Shown: positions 1 to 6,837, counted from the first letter of the stretch. The stretch is 9,262 bases of DNA from Pseudomonadota bacterium (GCA_023415605.1 JAEZKB010000021.1:1-9262), one strand, 5' to 3'. Made by a program: numbers and translations. Notes: generated from the letters alone by a model not told the origin.

Positions 1-750
1 AATGGCTAACATCGCCGCATCCGGCGGCGCCGCCGCCGCATAGGTCGTCGGCAGCCACATGCTCAGCGGCCACATGCCGGCCTTGACCAGGAACGCGACC
101 CCGAGCACCGCGGCGCCGGTCTGCAGCAGCGTCAGGTCCGATGGCGATAGCAGCGGAATGCGCGTGGCGAGATCCGCCATGTTGAGCGTACCCGTCACGC
201 CGTAGATCGCCGTCGCGCCGATGAGGAACAACGACGAACTGGCGAGGTTCACCGCAATATAGTGCAGGCTCGCCTTGACCCGCGTCTTGCCCGACCCATG
301 CAAGGCAAGACCGTAGGACGCGGCGAGCAGCACTTCGAAGAAGACGAAGAGGTTGAAGAGATCGCCGGTGAGGAAGGCGCCGTTGAGCCCCATCAACAGG
401 AACTGGAAGAGGCTGTTGAAATGCTGCCCCGCGCGGTGCCAGCGCGCGGCCGAAAACAGCACCGCACAAAGCCCCAGCGTCGCCGTCAGCGCCACCATCA
501 GCGCCGAGAGCGGATCGACCACGAGCACAATGCCATAGGGCACCGGCCAATTGCCGAGCGCGTAGGTGGTGGTACGGGCAGCGCCGCTCTCCACCGCCCC
601 CAGCAGCCACAGGCTGATGCCGGTGAGCAGCAGCGTCGCGACGATGTTGATCGCGAGCTTGACCGTGTGGTGCCGGTCGTCGATCAGCGCCAGCAGCGCA
701 CCGGCGAAAAGCGGCAGGACGATGGGCAGGATCGGCAGGTGCTCCATCAT
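1..750 (-). CDS. mrpD: Mrp/Pha cation/H+ antiporter subunit D, N-terminal half (cut by window edge)
   Basis: This is the first 250 residues of the MrpD/PhaD subunit, an inner-membrane NuoN/NuoM-like proton-channel subunit of the multi-subunit Na+(K+)/H+ antiporter. The usual length is about 500 residues, so the C-terminal half lies beyond the left edge. The reading frame is open from the ATG at 748-750 to base 1. Translation shows several hydrophobic segments. Two family signatures are visible: LFVFFEVLLAASY, with Glu139 as the expected channel glutamate, and FLVKAGMWPLSMWLP, with Lys223 as the expected channel lysine. The KAGMWPL wording resembles rhizobial PhaD more than Bacillus MrpD (from memory). 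The start codon shares its A with the mrpC stop (TGATG), and AGGAG lies 5 nt upstream, so translation is probably coupled. A second ATG follows directly at 745-747. mrpE, F and G are expected further left but cannot be seen. Confidence 0.93.
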   Translation of the reverse strand, partial: MMEHLPILPIVLPLFAGALLALIDDRHHTVKLAINIVATLLLTGISLWLLGAVESGAARTTTYALGNWPVPYGIVLVVDPLSALMVALTATLGLCAVLFSAARWHRAGQHFNSLFQFLLMGLNGAFLTGDLFNLFVFFEVLLAASYGLALHGSGKTRVKASLHYIAVNLASSSLFLIGATAIYGVTGTLNMADLATRIPLLSPSDLTLLQTGAAVLGVAFLVKAGMWPLSMWLPTTYAAAAPPDAAMLAI

Positions 751-1082
751 CAGCGCTCCTGCCCGTCGACATGGTCTGTGCCGGTCAAGCCGCGTGCGGC
801 GAGAAGGACGACGAGGAACAATGCCGTCATGGCGAAGCTGATGACGATAGCCGTGAGCACCAGAGCCTGAGGTACCGGATCGGCATAGACGCCGACATCA
901 CTCGCTCCATCGAGCACCGGTGCCGCATTGCCGCGCAAGCGGCCCATCGAGAAGATGAAGAGGTTGACCGCATAGGAGATCAGCGACAGGCCGATGATCA
1001 CCTGGAAAGTGCGCGAGCGGAGGATCAGCCAGACACCCGAGGCGGCGAGAATGCCGATGCTGGTGGCGATGACGAGTTCCAT
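750..1082 (-). CDS. mrpC: Mrp/Pha cation/H+ antiporter subunit C (NuoK-like)
   Basis: A 110-residue protein, the normal length for MrpC/PhaC, the small NuoK-like membrane subunit of the Mrp antiporter. It has three hydrophobic segments at about residues 3-21, 26-46 and 72-96. The second carries GLSLISYAVNLFIF, and the third follows the family signature DPVPQALVLTAIVISFA (residues 68-84). In the complex this subunit sits between the A and D channel subunits. The ATG at 1080-1082 overlaps the mrpAB stop as TGATG, and GGGGAG lies about 7 nt upstream. A longer reading frame continues to 1298, but that extension only covers mrpAB in another frame and is arginine-rich, so the short start is right. 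The 3' end overlaps mrpD by one base. Confidence 0.95.
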   Translation of the reverse strand: MELVIATSIGILAASGVWLILRSRTFQVIIGLSLISYAVNLFIFSMGRLRGNAAPVLDGASDVGVYADPVPQALVLTAIVISFAMTALFLVVLLAARGLTGTDHVDGQER

Positions 1083-3991
1083 CAGCGCACTCCCCGCCCG
1101 CTGCTGGCCCGAGTGGACGGCCTGGCACTGCGGATCGATTGGTGCGCGAGCGCGATGAGGATCAGCACCGTGGCGCCGACCACGAGGACGAAGACGCCTA
1201 GGTCGAAGACCAATGCGGTGGCCAACGGCACTTTGCCCAGCACCGGCAGCTCCAGATACTGGAAGCTGGTGGTGAGGAACGGCATGCCGAACAGCCATGC
1301 CCCGGCCCCGGTGAGCAGGGCCAACAGCAGCCCGATGCCGATCCAGAGCGTCGGCCGGATGCGCAGCCGATCCTCTACCCAGCGGGTGCCGCCGGCGAGG
1401 TATTGCAGCACGAACCCGCTCGAGAGCGTGATACCGGCGATGAAGCCGCCGCCCGGCTGGTCGTGTCCACGCAGGAACAGATAGATCGAGAGCACGACGA
1501 TCACCGGGAACAGCCAGCGCATCGCGACCGCCGGCACATGCAGGAAGTCCGACGCAATGCTGCCTTCCCGGTCGGCATTGGAGAGCTCGAACTGGCTCTG
1601 CAGCCGCTGCTGCTCGGGCCGCTCGATCGAGTCGGCGGCGGGGCGGAAGCGGCGCAGCAGCGCAAAGGTCGTCAACGCGACGATGGCCAGCACGGTGATC
1701 TCGCCCAGCGTGTCGAAGCCGCGGAAATCAACGAGAAGCACATTGACCACGTTATGGCCGCCACCCAGCGCATAGGCATTCTCGAGGAAGAACTTGGCGA
1801 TGCTGTCCGGCGCTTCGCTGGTAAGGATGGCGTAGGAAAACACCGCCATGCCTAAGCCAACCGCGGCAGCAGTGACGAAGTCTCGGGTGCCGCGGAGATT
1901 GCCGCGGCCTGGCGCCGCCGCTTCCGCAGCAATGACCTCGGTGCGCTTGGGCAGCCAGCGCAGGCCGAGCAGAATAAGAATGGTAGTCACCACTTCGACC
2001 AGCAACTGCGTCAGTGCCAGGTCCGGCGCCGAGTACCAGGCGAAGGTGATGGCAGTTGCCAGCCCCGCGCCCCCCATCAGGATAAGCGCCATCAAGCGGT
2101 GGTACTTCGCCTGGAACGCCGCGCTGACGGCGCAGACATTGCCGATCAGCCAGACGATCACCAAAGCCGGGTCGAGCGGCGTCTGGGCCGGCGAAAGGGC
2201 AACCGGATTGGCGAGCAGCGGGATCGCTCCGGCGAGCAGCGCCACGCCGACCAGCAACGCCAGCTGCGGCTGCAGGCGGCGCGTACCGAACAGCCGTTCG
2301 GCCGAGCGAGCCCATTTGACCGACAGCAGCAGCAGAATACGCTCGAAGATACGCGGCCCCACGAGGTGCCGGATCAGCGGCGGTCCATCCGCCGTAGCCA
2401 AATAGCGGTGGATCAGGAAGTAGAGCAGCGTGCCCCCAGCCAGCGCCACCAAGCTCATGAGCAGGGGCACGTCGAAACCGTGCCACACGGAGAGGCTGTA
2501 GTAGGGCGTCTCGGGCCCGAGCACCGAGCGCACTGCCGCCCCCAGATAGGGTCCGATAGTGAGGCCCGGGATGATTCCGACGAGGAGGCAGAGCAGCACC
2601 AGGATTTCGATCGGGCGCCGCATCAATGGCGGTGGCTCGTGCGGCACGCGTTCGAGTTCGGTCGGCGGACCGAAGAACACGTCGTGGATGAAGCGGATCG
2701 AATAGGTCACTGCAAAGAGGCTGGCGATCACGGCCCCGAGCGGCAGCGAGATGTCGACGAACGGATTGGCGTTCTTGATCGCCGTCTCTGCAAAGAACAT
2801 TTCCTTGGAGAGGAAGCCGTTGAGCAGCGGCACACCCGCCATCGCGGCCGCCGCGACGATCGCCAGCGTGCCGGTAAAGGGCATGAAGCGGAAGAGCCCG
2901 CTGAGCTTGCGGAATTCGCGCGTGCCAGTCTCGTGGTCGATGATGCCGGCCGCCATGAACAGCGACGCCTTGAAGGTCGCATGGTTGGCGACGTGGAAGA
3001 TCGCCGCCACTGTTGCCAGCGGCGAACTCATGCCGATGAGCGTAACGATGAGCCCCAGGTGACTGATGGTCGAATAGGCGAGGAGGCCTTTGAGATCGCG
3101 CTGGAAGATCGCCGAATAGGCGCCGATCAGCAGCGTCGCCAGGCCCGTATAGGTGACGATCCAGAGCCACGGCCCGGTGCCCGACATCACCGGCGAGAGG
3201 AGCAGCAGCACATAGACGCCGGCCTTCACCATGGTGGCCGAGTGCAGATAGGCCGAGACCGGCGTCGGCGCCGCCATGGCGCGCGGCAGCCAGAACTGAA
3301 ACGGAAACTGCGCGCTCTTGGTGAAGGCACCGACCAGCACCAGCAGCAGCGCGGTGAGATAGAGCGGGTGGTTGCGGATCAACTCGCCCGAGCCGAGCAC
3401 GATATCCACATCGAAGCTGCCCACGATGTGTCCGATCACCAGCATGCCCAGGAACAGCGCCAAGCCGCCCGTCCCGGTGATGATCAGGGCCATTCGGGCA
3501 CCGTCGCGAGCGTTCGACGAGGCGTGCCAATAGCCGATCAACAGGAATGAGAAGACGCTCGTAAGCTCCCAGAACAGCACCAGCTGCACCAGGTTGCCAG
3601 AGAGCACGATGCCCAGCATCGACCCCATGAACCCCAGGAACAGCGCGAAGAAGCGCGCCACCGGCTCGTCGGGCTGCATGTAGTAGCGCGCATAGAGCAC
3701 CACGAGGAACCCGATGCCGGTGATCATGACTGCGAAGAGCCACGAGAGGCCGTTGAGGCGGAATACCAGGTTGAGGCCGAGGTCGGGTAGCCAGGCAATC
3801 TCGTGCCGAAACGCGCCGCCGGCCGCGATCTCCGGGAAAAGCCAGATGACGATCGCCAGACCGATCAATGCGACCAGGCCCGCCAATGCTGCCGCCGCGT
3901 TGCGGGCGTGCTGCTGCGGCAGGAAGGGAGCAGCAAACATGCCCAGGAAGGGCAGGGCGGCAAGTATGGTCAGCAATAGTCCGTCTGGCAT
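1082..3991 (-). CDS. mrpA: Fused MrpA-MrpB (PhaAB) subunit of the cation/H+ antiporter
   Basis: A 969-residue polytopic membrane protein fusing the MrpA and MrpB subunits. Residues about 1-500 form the NuoL-like channel domain, with FWELTS (Glu142), GAFTKSAQFP (Lys225), SAYLHSATMVKAGVY (His250, Lys256), DLKGLLAYSTISHLG (Lys301), HATFKASLFM (Lys341) and LSKEMFF (Lys396). Residues about 605-780 are the MrpA C-terminal part, with APDLALTQLLVEVVTT (Glu666) and NVVNVLLVDFRGFDTLGE. Residues about 815-955 are the MrpB domain (LRGHDQPGGGFIAG, DLGVFVLVVGATV). Fusion of A and B is known in rhizobial Pha systems. The ATG at 3989-3991 is chosen because GGGAGGA precedes it at good spacing. The in-frame ATG at 4022-4024 has GGAGG directly against it and would add 11 residues. 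The family exports Na+ or K+ in exchange for H+ in alkaline or salt stress; ion choice cannot be read from sequence. Confidence 0.96.
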   Translation of the reverse strand: MPDGLLLTILAALPFLGMFAAPFLPQQHARNAAAALAGLVALIGLAIVIWLFPEIAAGGAFRHEIAWLPDLGLNLVFRLNGLSWLFAVMITGIGFLVVLYARYYMQPDEPVARFFALFLGFMGSMLGIVLSGNLVQLVLFWELTSVFSFLLIGYWHASSNARDGARMALIITGTGGLALFLGMLVIGHIVGSFDVDIVLGSGELIRNHPLYLTALLLVLVGAFTKSAQFPFQFWLPRAMAAPTPVSAYLHSATMVKAGVYVLLLLSPVMSGTGPWLWIVTYTGLATLLIGAYSAIFQRDLKGLLAYSTISHLGLIVTLIGMSSPLATVAAIFHVANHATFKASLFMAAGIIDHETGTREFRKLSGLFRFMPFTGTLAIVAAAAMAGVPLLNGFLSKEMFFAETAIKNANPFVDISLPLGAVIASLFAVTYSIRFIHDVFFGPPTELERVPHEPPPLMRRPIEILVLLCLLVGIIPGLTIGPYLGAAVRSVLGPETPYYSLSVWHGFDVPLLMSLVALAGGTLLYFLIHRYLATADGPPLIRHLVGPRIFERILLLLSVKWARSAERLFGTRRLQPQLALLVGVALLAGAIPLLANPVALSPAQTPLDPALVIVWLIGNVCAVSAAFQAKYHRLMALILMGGAGLATAITFAWYSAPDLALTQLLVEVVTTILILLGLRWLPKRTEVIAAEAAAPGRGNLRGTRDFVTAAAVGLGMAVFSYAILTSEAPDSIAKFFLENAYALGGGHNVVNVLLVDFRGFDTLGEITVLAIVALTTFALLRRFRPAADSIERPEQQRLQSQFELSNADREGSIASDFLHVPAVAMRWLFPVIVVLSIYLFLRGHDQPGGGFIAGITLSSGFVLQYLAGGTRWVEDRLRIRPTLWIGIGLLLALLTGAGAWLFGMPFLTTSFQYLELPVLGKVPLATALVFDLGVFVLVVGATVLILIALAHQSIRSARPSTRASSGRGVR

Positions 3992-4002
3992 CAATCCTCC
4001 CG
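3989..4002 (-). promoter_or_regulatory. Ribosome binding site that sets the mrpAB start
   Basis: Read on the minus strand, GGGAGGATTG precedes the ATG at 3991-3989, a near-perfect Shine-Dalgarno at normal spacing. It decides between this start and the in-frame ATG 33 nt upstream, whose own GGAGG touches the start codon with no spacer. Confidence 0.75.
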
Positions 4003-4100
4003 CTGGTGCCGCTAGCGATAGCATCCTCCGGCAAGCATCGGGTAGGGCAAGTTCACCGTCGCGGCAATCTGCCTCCGTGTGCGAACGTCAGAGCAGGAGC

Positions 4101-5498
4101 TCAGCCCGCTGGCTTGAGGTCGAGCAGCACCGTCGGGATCAACTCCGAGACGGTGGGGTGGATCGGCACCGCCCAGCGCAGCACGTCGATGGGCTGATCG
4201 GCATTCATCATGTCGAGAATGCCATGAATCACTTCGTCGCCGCCGGTGCCCAGGATTGCCGCGCCAAGAATGCGCTTGGTCTCCGCATCGGCGATGATCT
4301 TCATGAAGCCCTGCGTCTCGCCCTTTTCCACGGCACGGCCGACTCGCGTCATCGACCGGGTGGAGTGGAGCAGCGCACGGCCGGTCTTGGCCGCCTCCAC
4401 CTCGGTCATGCCGACGCGGCCCAGCGGCGGGTCGATGTAAAGTGCATAGCCGGTGATCCGATCGCTCACCTTGCGGTCCTCGCCATCGAGCAGGTTCGCC
4501 GTGACGATCTCGAAGTCATTGTACGCCGTGTGCGTAAAGGCGCCGCGGCCGTTGCAGTCGCCCAGCGCCCAGATACCCGGCGTGGTGGTCTGCAACTGGT
4601 CGTCGACCACGATATAGCCGCGCTTATCGACTTCCACGCCGGCTGCCTCGAGCCCAAGGTCGTCGGTATTCGGCCGCCGTCCGGTGGCGACCAGCACGTG
4701 GCTGCCGATGACCGGCGACGGGTCGGTCTTGCACTCAACCGACACCGAAACGCCCTCCTCGTGCTTGGCAAAGCCGATGCAGTCCGCGCCCGTCCGCACG
4801 GTGATTCCCTCGGCTTCGAGGATCTCGCGTACCGCCTGCGAGATATCCGGGTCCTCCCGCGCGATCAGCCGGTCCGAGCGCTCGACGATGGTGACCTCGG
4901 CGCCGAAGCGCCGGTACATCTGCGCGAATTCGAGCCCGATATAGCTGCCGCCGATGACGACGAGATGTCTCGGCACCTCTTCGAGCCCGACAATGCCGCT
5001 ATTGGTGAGGAACGGCACCTCGTCGATCCCCGAAAAGTCCGGCACCGTGGCGCGGCCGCCCACATTAATGAAGATGCGCGGCGCGGTCAGCACCTCGCCA
5101 TTCACAGCGACAGTATCGGGACCGGTGAAGCGGGCATGGCCCCGGATCAGCTCGACCTTGTCCATGCCGCCCAGCCAGTCCTCGTTGCCCTTGCGCGAGT
5201 CCATGATCACCTTGCGCGCCCGCGCCGCCACCTTCGGCATGTCGATGGTCACTGCGCCGCGCGAGAACCCGTAGTCGGCGCCGCGGCGGGCCGTGTGCGC
5301 CGCATAGGCGCTGGCCACCAGCGTCTTGGTCGGCTTGCAGCCGGTGTTGACGCAGGTGCCGCCCACGAGGTGTCGCTCGATGATGGCGACACGCATCCCT
5401 GCCTCGTGCAGCCGCCCCGCCATCGGCGGTCCCGCCTGTCCGGCTCCGATGATGATGGCGTCGAACCGGCGGGTCGTCACGGCTGCAATATCGGTCAT
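4101..5498 (-). CDS. FAD-dependent pyridine nucleotide-disulfide oxidoreductase (RclA/MerA-like)
   Basis: A 465-residue class I flavoprotein disulfide reductase, normal length. In order: an FAD-binding GAGQAG (residues 18-23), the redox-active disulfide GGTCVNTGCKPTK with Cys49 and Cys54, an NAD(P)-binding GGSYIG (183-188) with Glu206 ending the following strand, the second FAD motif ALGDCNG (Asp314), and the C-terminal dimerisation domain ending in PIHPTVSE with the His447/Glu452 pair. Glu206 suggests NADH rather than NADPH (inference). Relatives are often labelled mercuric reductase, but there is no N-terminal heavy-metal domain and no C-terminal vicinal Cys pair, so mercury is unlikely. 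An RclA-like role against reactive chlorine, copper or other thiol stress is more plausible; the substrate is unknown. GAGGA lies 7 nt before the ATG. It follows the DUF308 gene by 25 nt, so the two are probably one operon. Confidence 0.9.
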   Translation of the reverse strand: MTDIAAVTTRRFDAIIIGAGQAGPPMAGRLHEAGMRVAIIERHLVGGTCVNTGCKPTKTLVASAYAAHTARRGADYGFSRGAVTIDMPKVAARARKVIMDSRKGNEDWLGGMDKVELIRGHARFTGPDTVAVNGEVLTAPRIFINVGGRATVPDFSGIDEVPFLTNSGIVGLEEVPRHLVVIGGSYIGLEFAQMYRRFGAEVTIVERSDRLIAREDPDISQAVREILEAEGITVRTGADCIGFAKHEEGVSVSVECKTDPSPVIGSHVLVATGRRPNTDDLGLEAAGVEVDKRGYIVVDDQLQTTTPGIWALGDCNGRGAFTHTAYNDFEIVTANLLDGEDRKVSDRITGYALYIDPPLGRVGMTEVEAAKTGRALLHSTRSMTRVGRAVEKGETQGFMKIIADAETKRILGAAILGTGGDEVIHGILDMMNADQPIDVLRWAVPIHPTVSELIPTVLLDLKPAG

Positions 5499-5523
5499 GC
5501 GTTCGTCCTCGGTGGCTTGTGCG

Positions 5524-6111
5524 TCAGGTTGTAGCGGCGGCGCGCTGGCGTGCCAACTTCACCGTCAGCCAGATGGCCGAGACGAGGAAGTAGAAGGCGC
5601 CGAACCCGGCGTAACCAGCAATCGCCGCGATATCGGGCGCAGTCGGCCCGAGCGCCATTACTACGAAAAACGCGCCGGCCAGCGCCGACTGCGCACCGCT
5701 GAGCACCATCACCCACTGCGCGCCCGCCGTCCGCCAGCGGCGTACCGCCGTGACCAACTGGAACAGACCCGACAGGATCGCCCAGGCGCCGAACACCACG
5801 AACACCGCATTGAGGCTGATGCCCAGCGCGATGCCGACCGCCACCGCGGTGATGACACTGACCACGAGGTTCAGCATCTGGCTGACATTAACGCGCAGTC
5901 CGCCATTGCGCTGCGCATCGAGATAGTTCGCCAGTGCGTCCCAGGCCGGATAGGCGACCAGCAGGATAGCCGCCACGCCGGCATTGCTGCGCCCGACGAG
6001 GAAAACGAGCGCGATCCAGGCGATCGAAACCGCCGCTCGCAGGAAATAGTAGGTTCTGAGCCAGTCGTCGCCAGAGCTAAGATCAGGTTGGGTTGAGGTC
6101 GAGTTCGTCAT
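5524..6111 (-). CDS. DUF308/HdeD-like six-helix membrane protein
   Basis: A 195-residue inner-membrane protein with a short polar N-terminus and six predicted hydrophobic segments at about residues 22-41, 45-64, 80-98, 101-121, 132-152 and 163-183, ending in a basic tail. The segment rhythm and phrases such as YYFLRAAVSIAW and FGAFYFLVSAIWLTV resemble the DUF308 (HdeD-like) family. HdeD is linked to acid-stress survival in E. coli, but no biochemical activity is established for this group and no catalytic motif is visible. The start is the ATG at 6109-6111, with GGAGA about 8 nt upstream. An in-frame TTG at 6124-6126 would add five residues but lies between the operator and the ribosome binding site, so it is not favoured. 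It is the first gene of the unit controlled by the divergent TetR gene and is followed after 25 nt by the flavoprotein. Confidence 0.85.
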   Translation of the reverse strand: MTNSTSTQPDLSSGDDWLRTYYFLRAAVSIAWIALVFLVGRSNAGVAAILLVAYPAWDALANYLDAQRNGGLRVNVSQMLNLVVSVITAVAVGIALGISLNAVFVVFGAWAILSGLFQLVTAVRRWRTAGAQWVMVLSGAQSALAGAFFVVMALGPTAPDIAAIAGYAGFGAFYFLVSAIWLTVKLARQRAAATT

Positions 6112-6130
6112 TGTCTGTCTCCACAAGATC

Positions 6131-6152
6131 GTCTATCTACTAGTAGGTAGAC
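6131..6152. promoter_or_regulatory. TetR operator 1, upstream of the DUF308/flavoprotein unit
   Basis: A 22-bp inverted repeat in which 10 of 11 base pairs match; only 6136/6147 do not. Its perfect 10-bp centre is CTACTAGTAG (6137-6146). Size and symmetry fit a TetR-family dimer site. It covers the predicted -10 of the minus-strand promoter and ends 19 nt before the DUF308 start codon, so binding should block transcription. Bases 6137-6150 recur almost unchanged at 6216-6229. Confidence 0.8.
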
Positions 6153-6165
6153 AAACCGGAGTCAA
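6137..6165 (-). promoter_or_regulatory. Predicted promoter of the DUF308/flavoprotein unit
   Basis: On the minus strand TTGACT (6165-6160) is followed after exactly 17 nt by TAGTAG (6142-6137). The -35 matches the sigma-70 consensus in five of six bases and the -10 in three of six. Initiation near 6130 would give a leader of about 19 nt containing the GGAGA ribosome site. The -10 lies inside operator 1. Confidence 0.5.
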
Positions 6166-6203
6166 CGAGGTTGATGGAGGCCCAAGCTGCTGACTTCCTA
6201 CGG

Positions 6204-6232
6204 TTGACCCCAACCCTACTAGAAGGTAGGCA
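6204..6232 (+). promoter_or_regulatory. Possible tetR promoter
   Basis: TTGACC (6204-6209) is a good -35. Seventeen nt further is TAGGCA (6227-6232), a weak -10. If used, transcription would begin close to the ATG at 6239, giving a leaderless or nearly leaderless message. Operator 2 fills the spacer. The -10 is poor, so the exact promoter is uncertain. Confidence 0.35.
6216..6229. promoter_or_regulatory. TetR operator 2, upstream of tetR
   Basis: CTACTAGAAGGTAG matches operator 1 (CTACTAGTAGGTAG at 6137-6150) at 13 of 14 positions. The outer arms CCTAC (6215-6219) and GTAGG (6226-6230) form an inverted repeat, while the centre is less symmetric than in operator 1. It ends 9 nt before the tetR start codon and includes the only purine-rich stretch (AGAAGG) that could act as a ribosome site, so repressor binding would shut tetR down. 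The two copies are 79 bp apart on the same face orientation. Confidence 0.75.
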
Positions 6233-6238
6233 ACTCGC

Positions 6239-6817
6239 ATGAGTAACCCGGCCACCACCTCCGACCAGATCCTCGCCTCGGCGCGGCAGTTCGTCATTGC
6301 CGGCGGCTACAATGGCTTCAGCTATGCCGACATTTCCGCTGTCGTGGGCATCCGCAAGGCCAGCATCCACCACCACTTCCCCGGCAAGGTGGATCTCGTC
6401 CGCACCCTCGTGTCGCAATACCGCGCCGAAGCCGAAGCGGGCCTGGCCGGCCTCTCGGCATCTGCGCCCAATGCGCGCGCGATGCTGGAAGCCTATGCCG
6501 GCATGTGGGCCCGCTGCATTGCCGACGCCAGCCTCCCCTTTTGCGTCTGCGCCCAGTTGGCGAGCGAACTTCCGGTCCTGCCCCGCGAGGTCGCCGCGGA
6601 GGTCACCGCCTTCTTCCGCTCGCTTTCGTCCTGGCTGGCGTCTGCGATGACCCGGGGCACAGCGGACGGCACACTCGTGCTCTCCGCCGCTGTCGAAGCG
6701 GAAGCCGAAATCTTCATGGCCACCGTTCACGGCGCCATGCTCTCCGCCCGCGCCCAGAATAACCCCGCTCTCTTCGCCGCTATCCTCGAGCCAACCTTGG
6801 CGCGGATTACGGCCTAG
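6239..6817 (+). CDS. TetR/AcrR-family transcriptional repressor
   Basis: A 192-residue protein of normal TetR length. Residues about 8-57 form the DNA-binding domain, with the helix-turn-helix in YADISAVVGIRKASIHHHFP followed by GKVDLVRTLV, a textbook TetR signature. The C-terminal ligand domain contains Cys93 and the pair Cys102-Val-Cys104 in LPFCVCAQLASELP. A cysteine in this region is reminiscent of thiol-sensing members such as NemR, but the sensing role here is inference. The gene is divergent from the DUF308/flavoprotein unit, with paired operators between them, so autorepression plus repression of that unit is expected. No strong Shine-Dalgarno is present: the nearest purine stretch, AGAAGG, overlaps operator 2 and is about 12 nt from the ATG. 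It ends at a TAG 8 nt from the end of the convergent AraC gene. Confidence 0.92.
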   Translation: MSNPATTSDQILASARQFVIAGGYNGFSYADISAVVGIRKASIHHHFPGKVDLVRTLVSQYRAEAEAGLAGLSASAPNARAMLEAYAGMWARCIADASLPFCVCAQLASELPVLPREVAAEVTAFFRSLSSWLASAMTRGTADGTLVLSAAVEAEAEIFMATVHGAMLSARAQNNPALFAAILEPTLARITA

Positions 6818-6837
6818 GTGGGCCCCTACCGCCCACC
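6817..6837. terminator. Hairpin at the tetR/araC convergent junction
   Basis: GGTGGGC (6817-6823) and GCCCACC (6831-6837) form a perfect 7-bp GC-rich stem with a 7-nt loop. It starts at the last base of the tetR stop codon and includes the last codons of the AraC gene. It could end or protect both transcripts. There is no T-run on either side, so it is not a classical intrinsic terminator. Confidence 0.35.

Noticed and set aside
2099..3550. Open plus-strand frame of 483 codons opposite mrpAB
   Set aside because: It is antisense to a clear membrane protein gene. The product is packed with Arg, His, Gln, Asp and Glu and has no domain, as expected for the complement of a GC-rich gene.
3992..4024. 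Longer mrpAB start at the ATG at 4022-4024
   Set aside because: Its GGAGG directly abuts the start codon, while the internal ATG at 3989-3991 has an ideal ribosome site and begins at a normal MrpA N-terminus.
1752..4034. Open minus-strand frame of 760 codons overlapping mrpAB
   Set aside because: It is an alternate frame of mrpAB with an Arg/Gly/Ala-rich product and no hydrophobic segments; the MrpA frame is unmistakable.
3714..5534. Open plus-strand frame of 606 codons opposite mrpAB and the flavoprotein
   Set aside because: It spans two well-supported minus-strand genes and their gap, has no recognisable motif and has shadow-type composition.
6112..6126. TTG start for the DUF308 protein
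   Set aside because: It has no ribosome site upstream, and its own codons contain the GGAGA that serves the ATG at 6109-6111.
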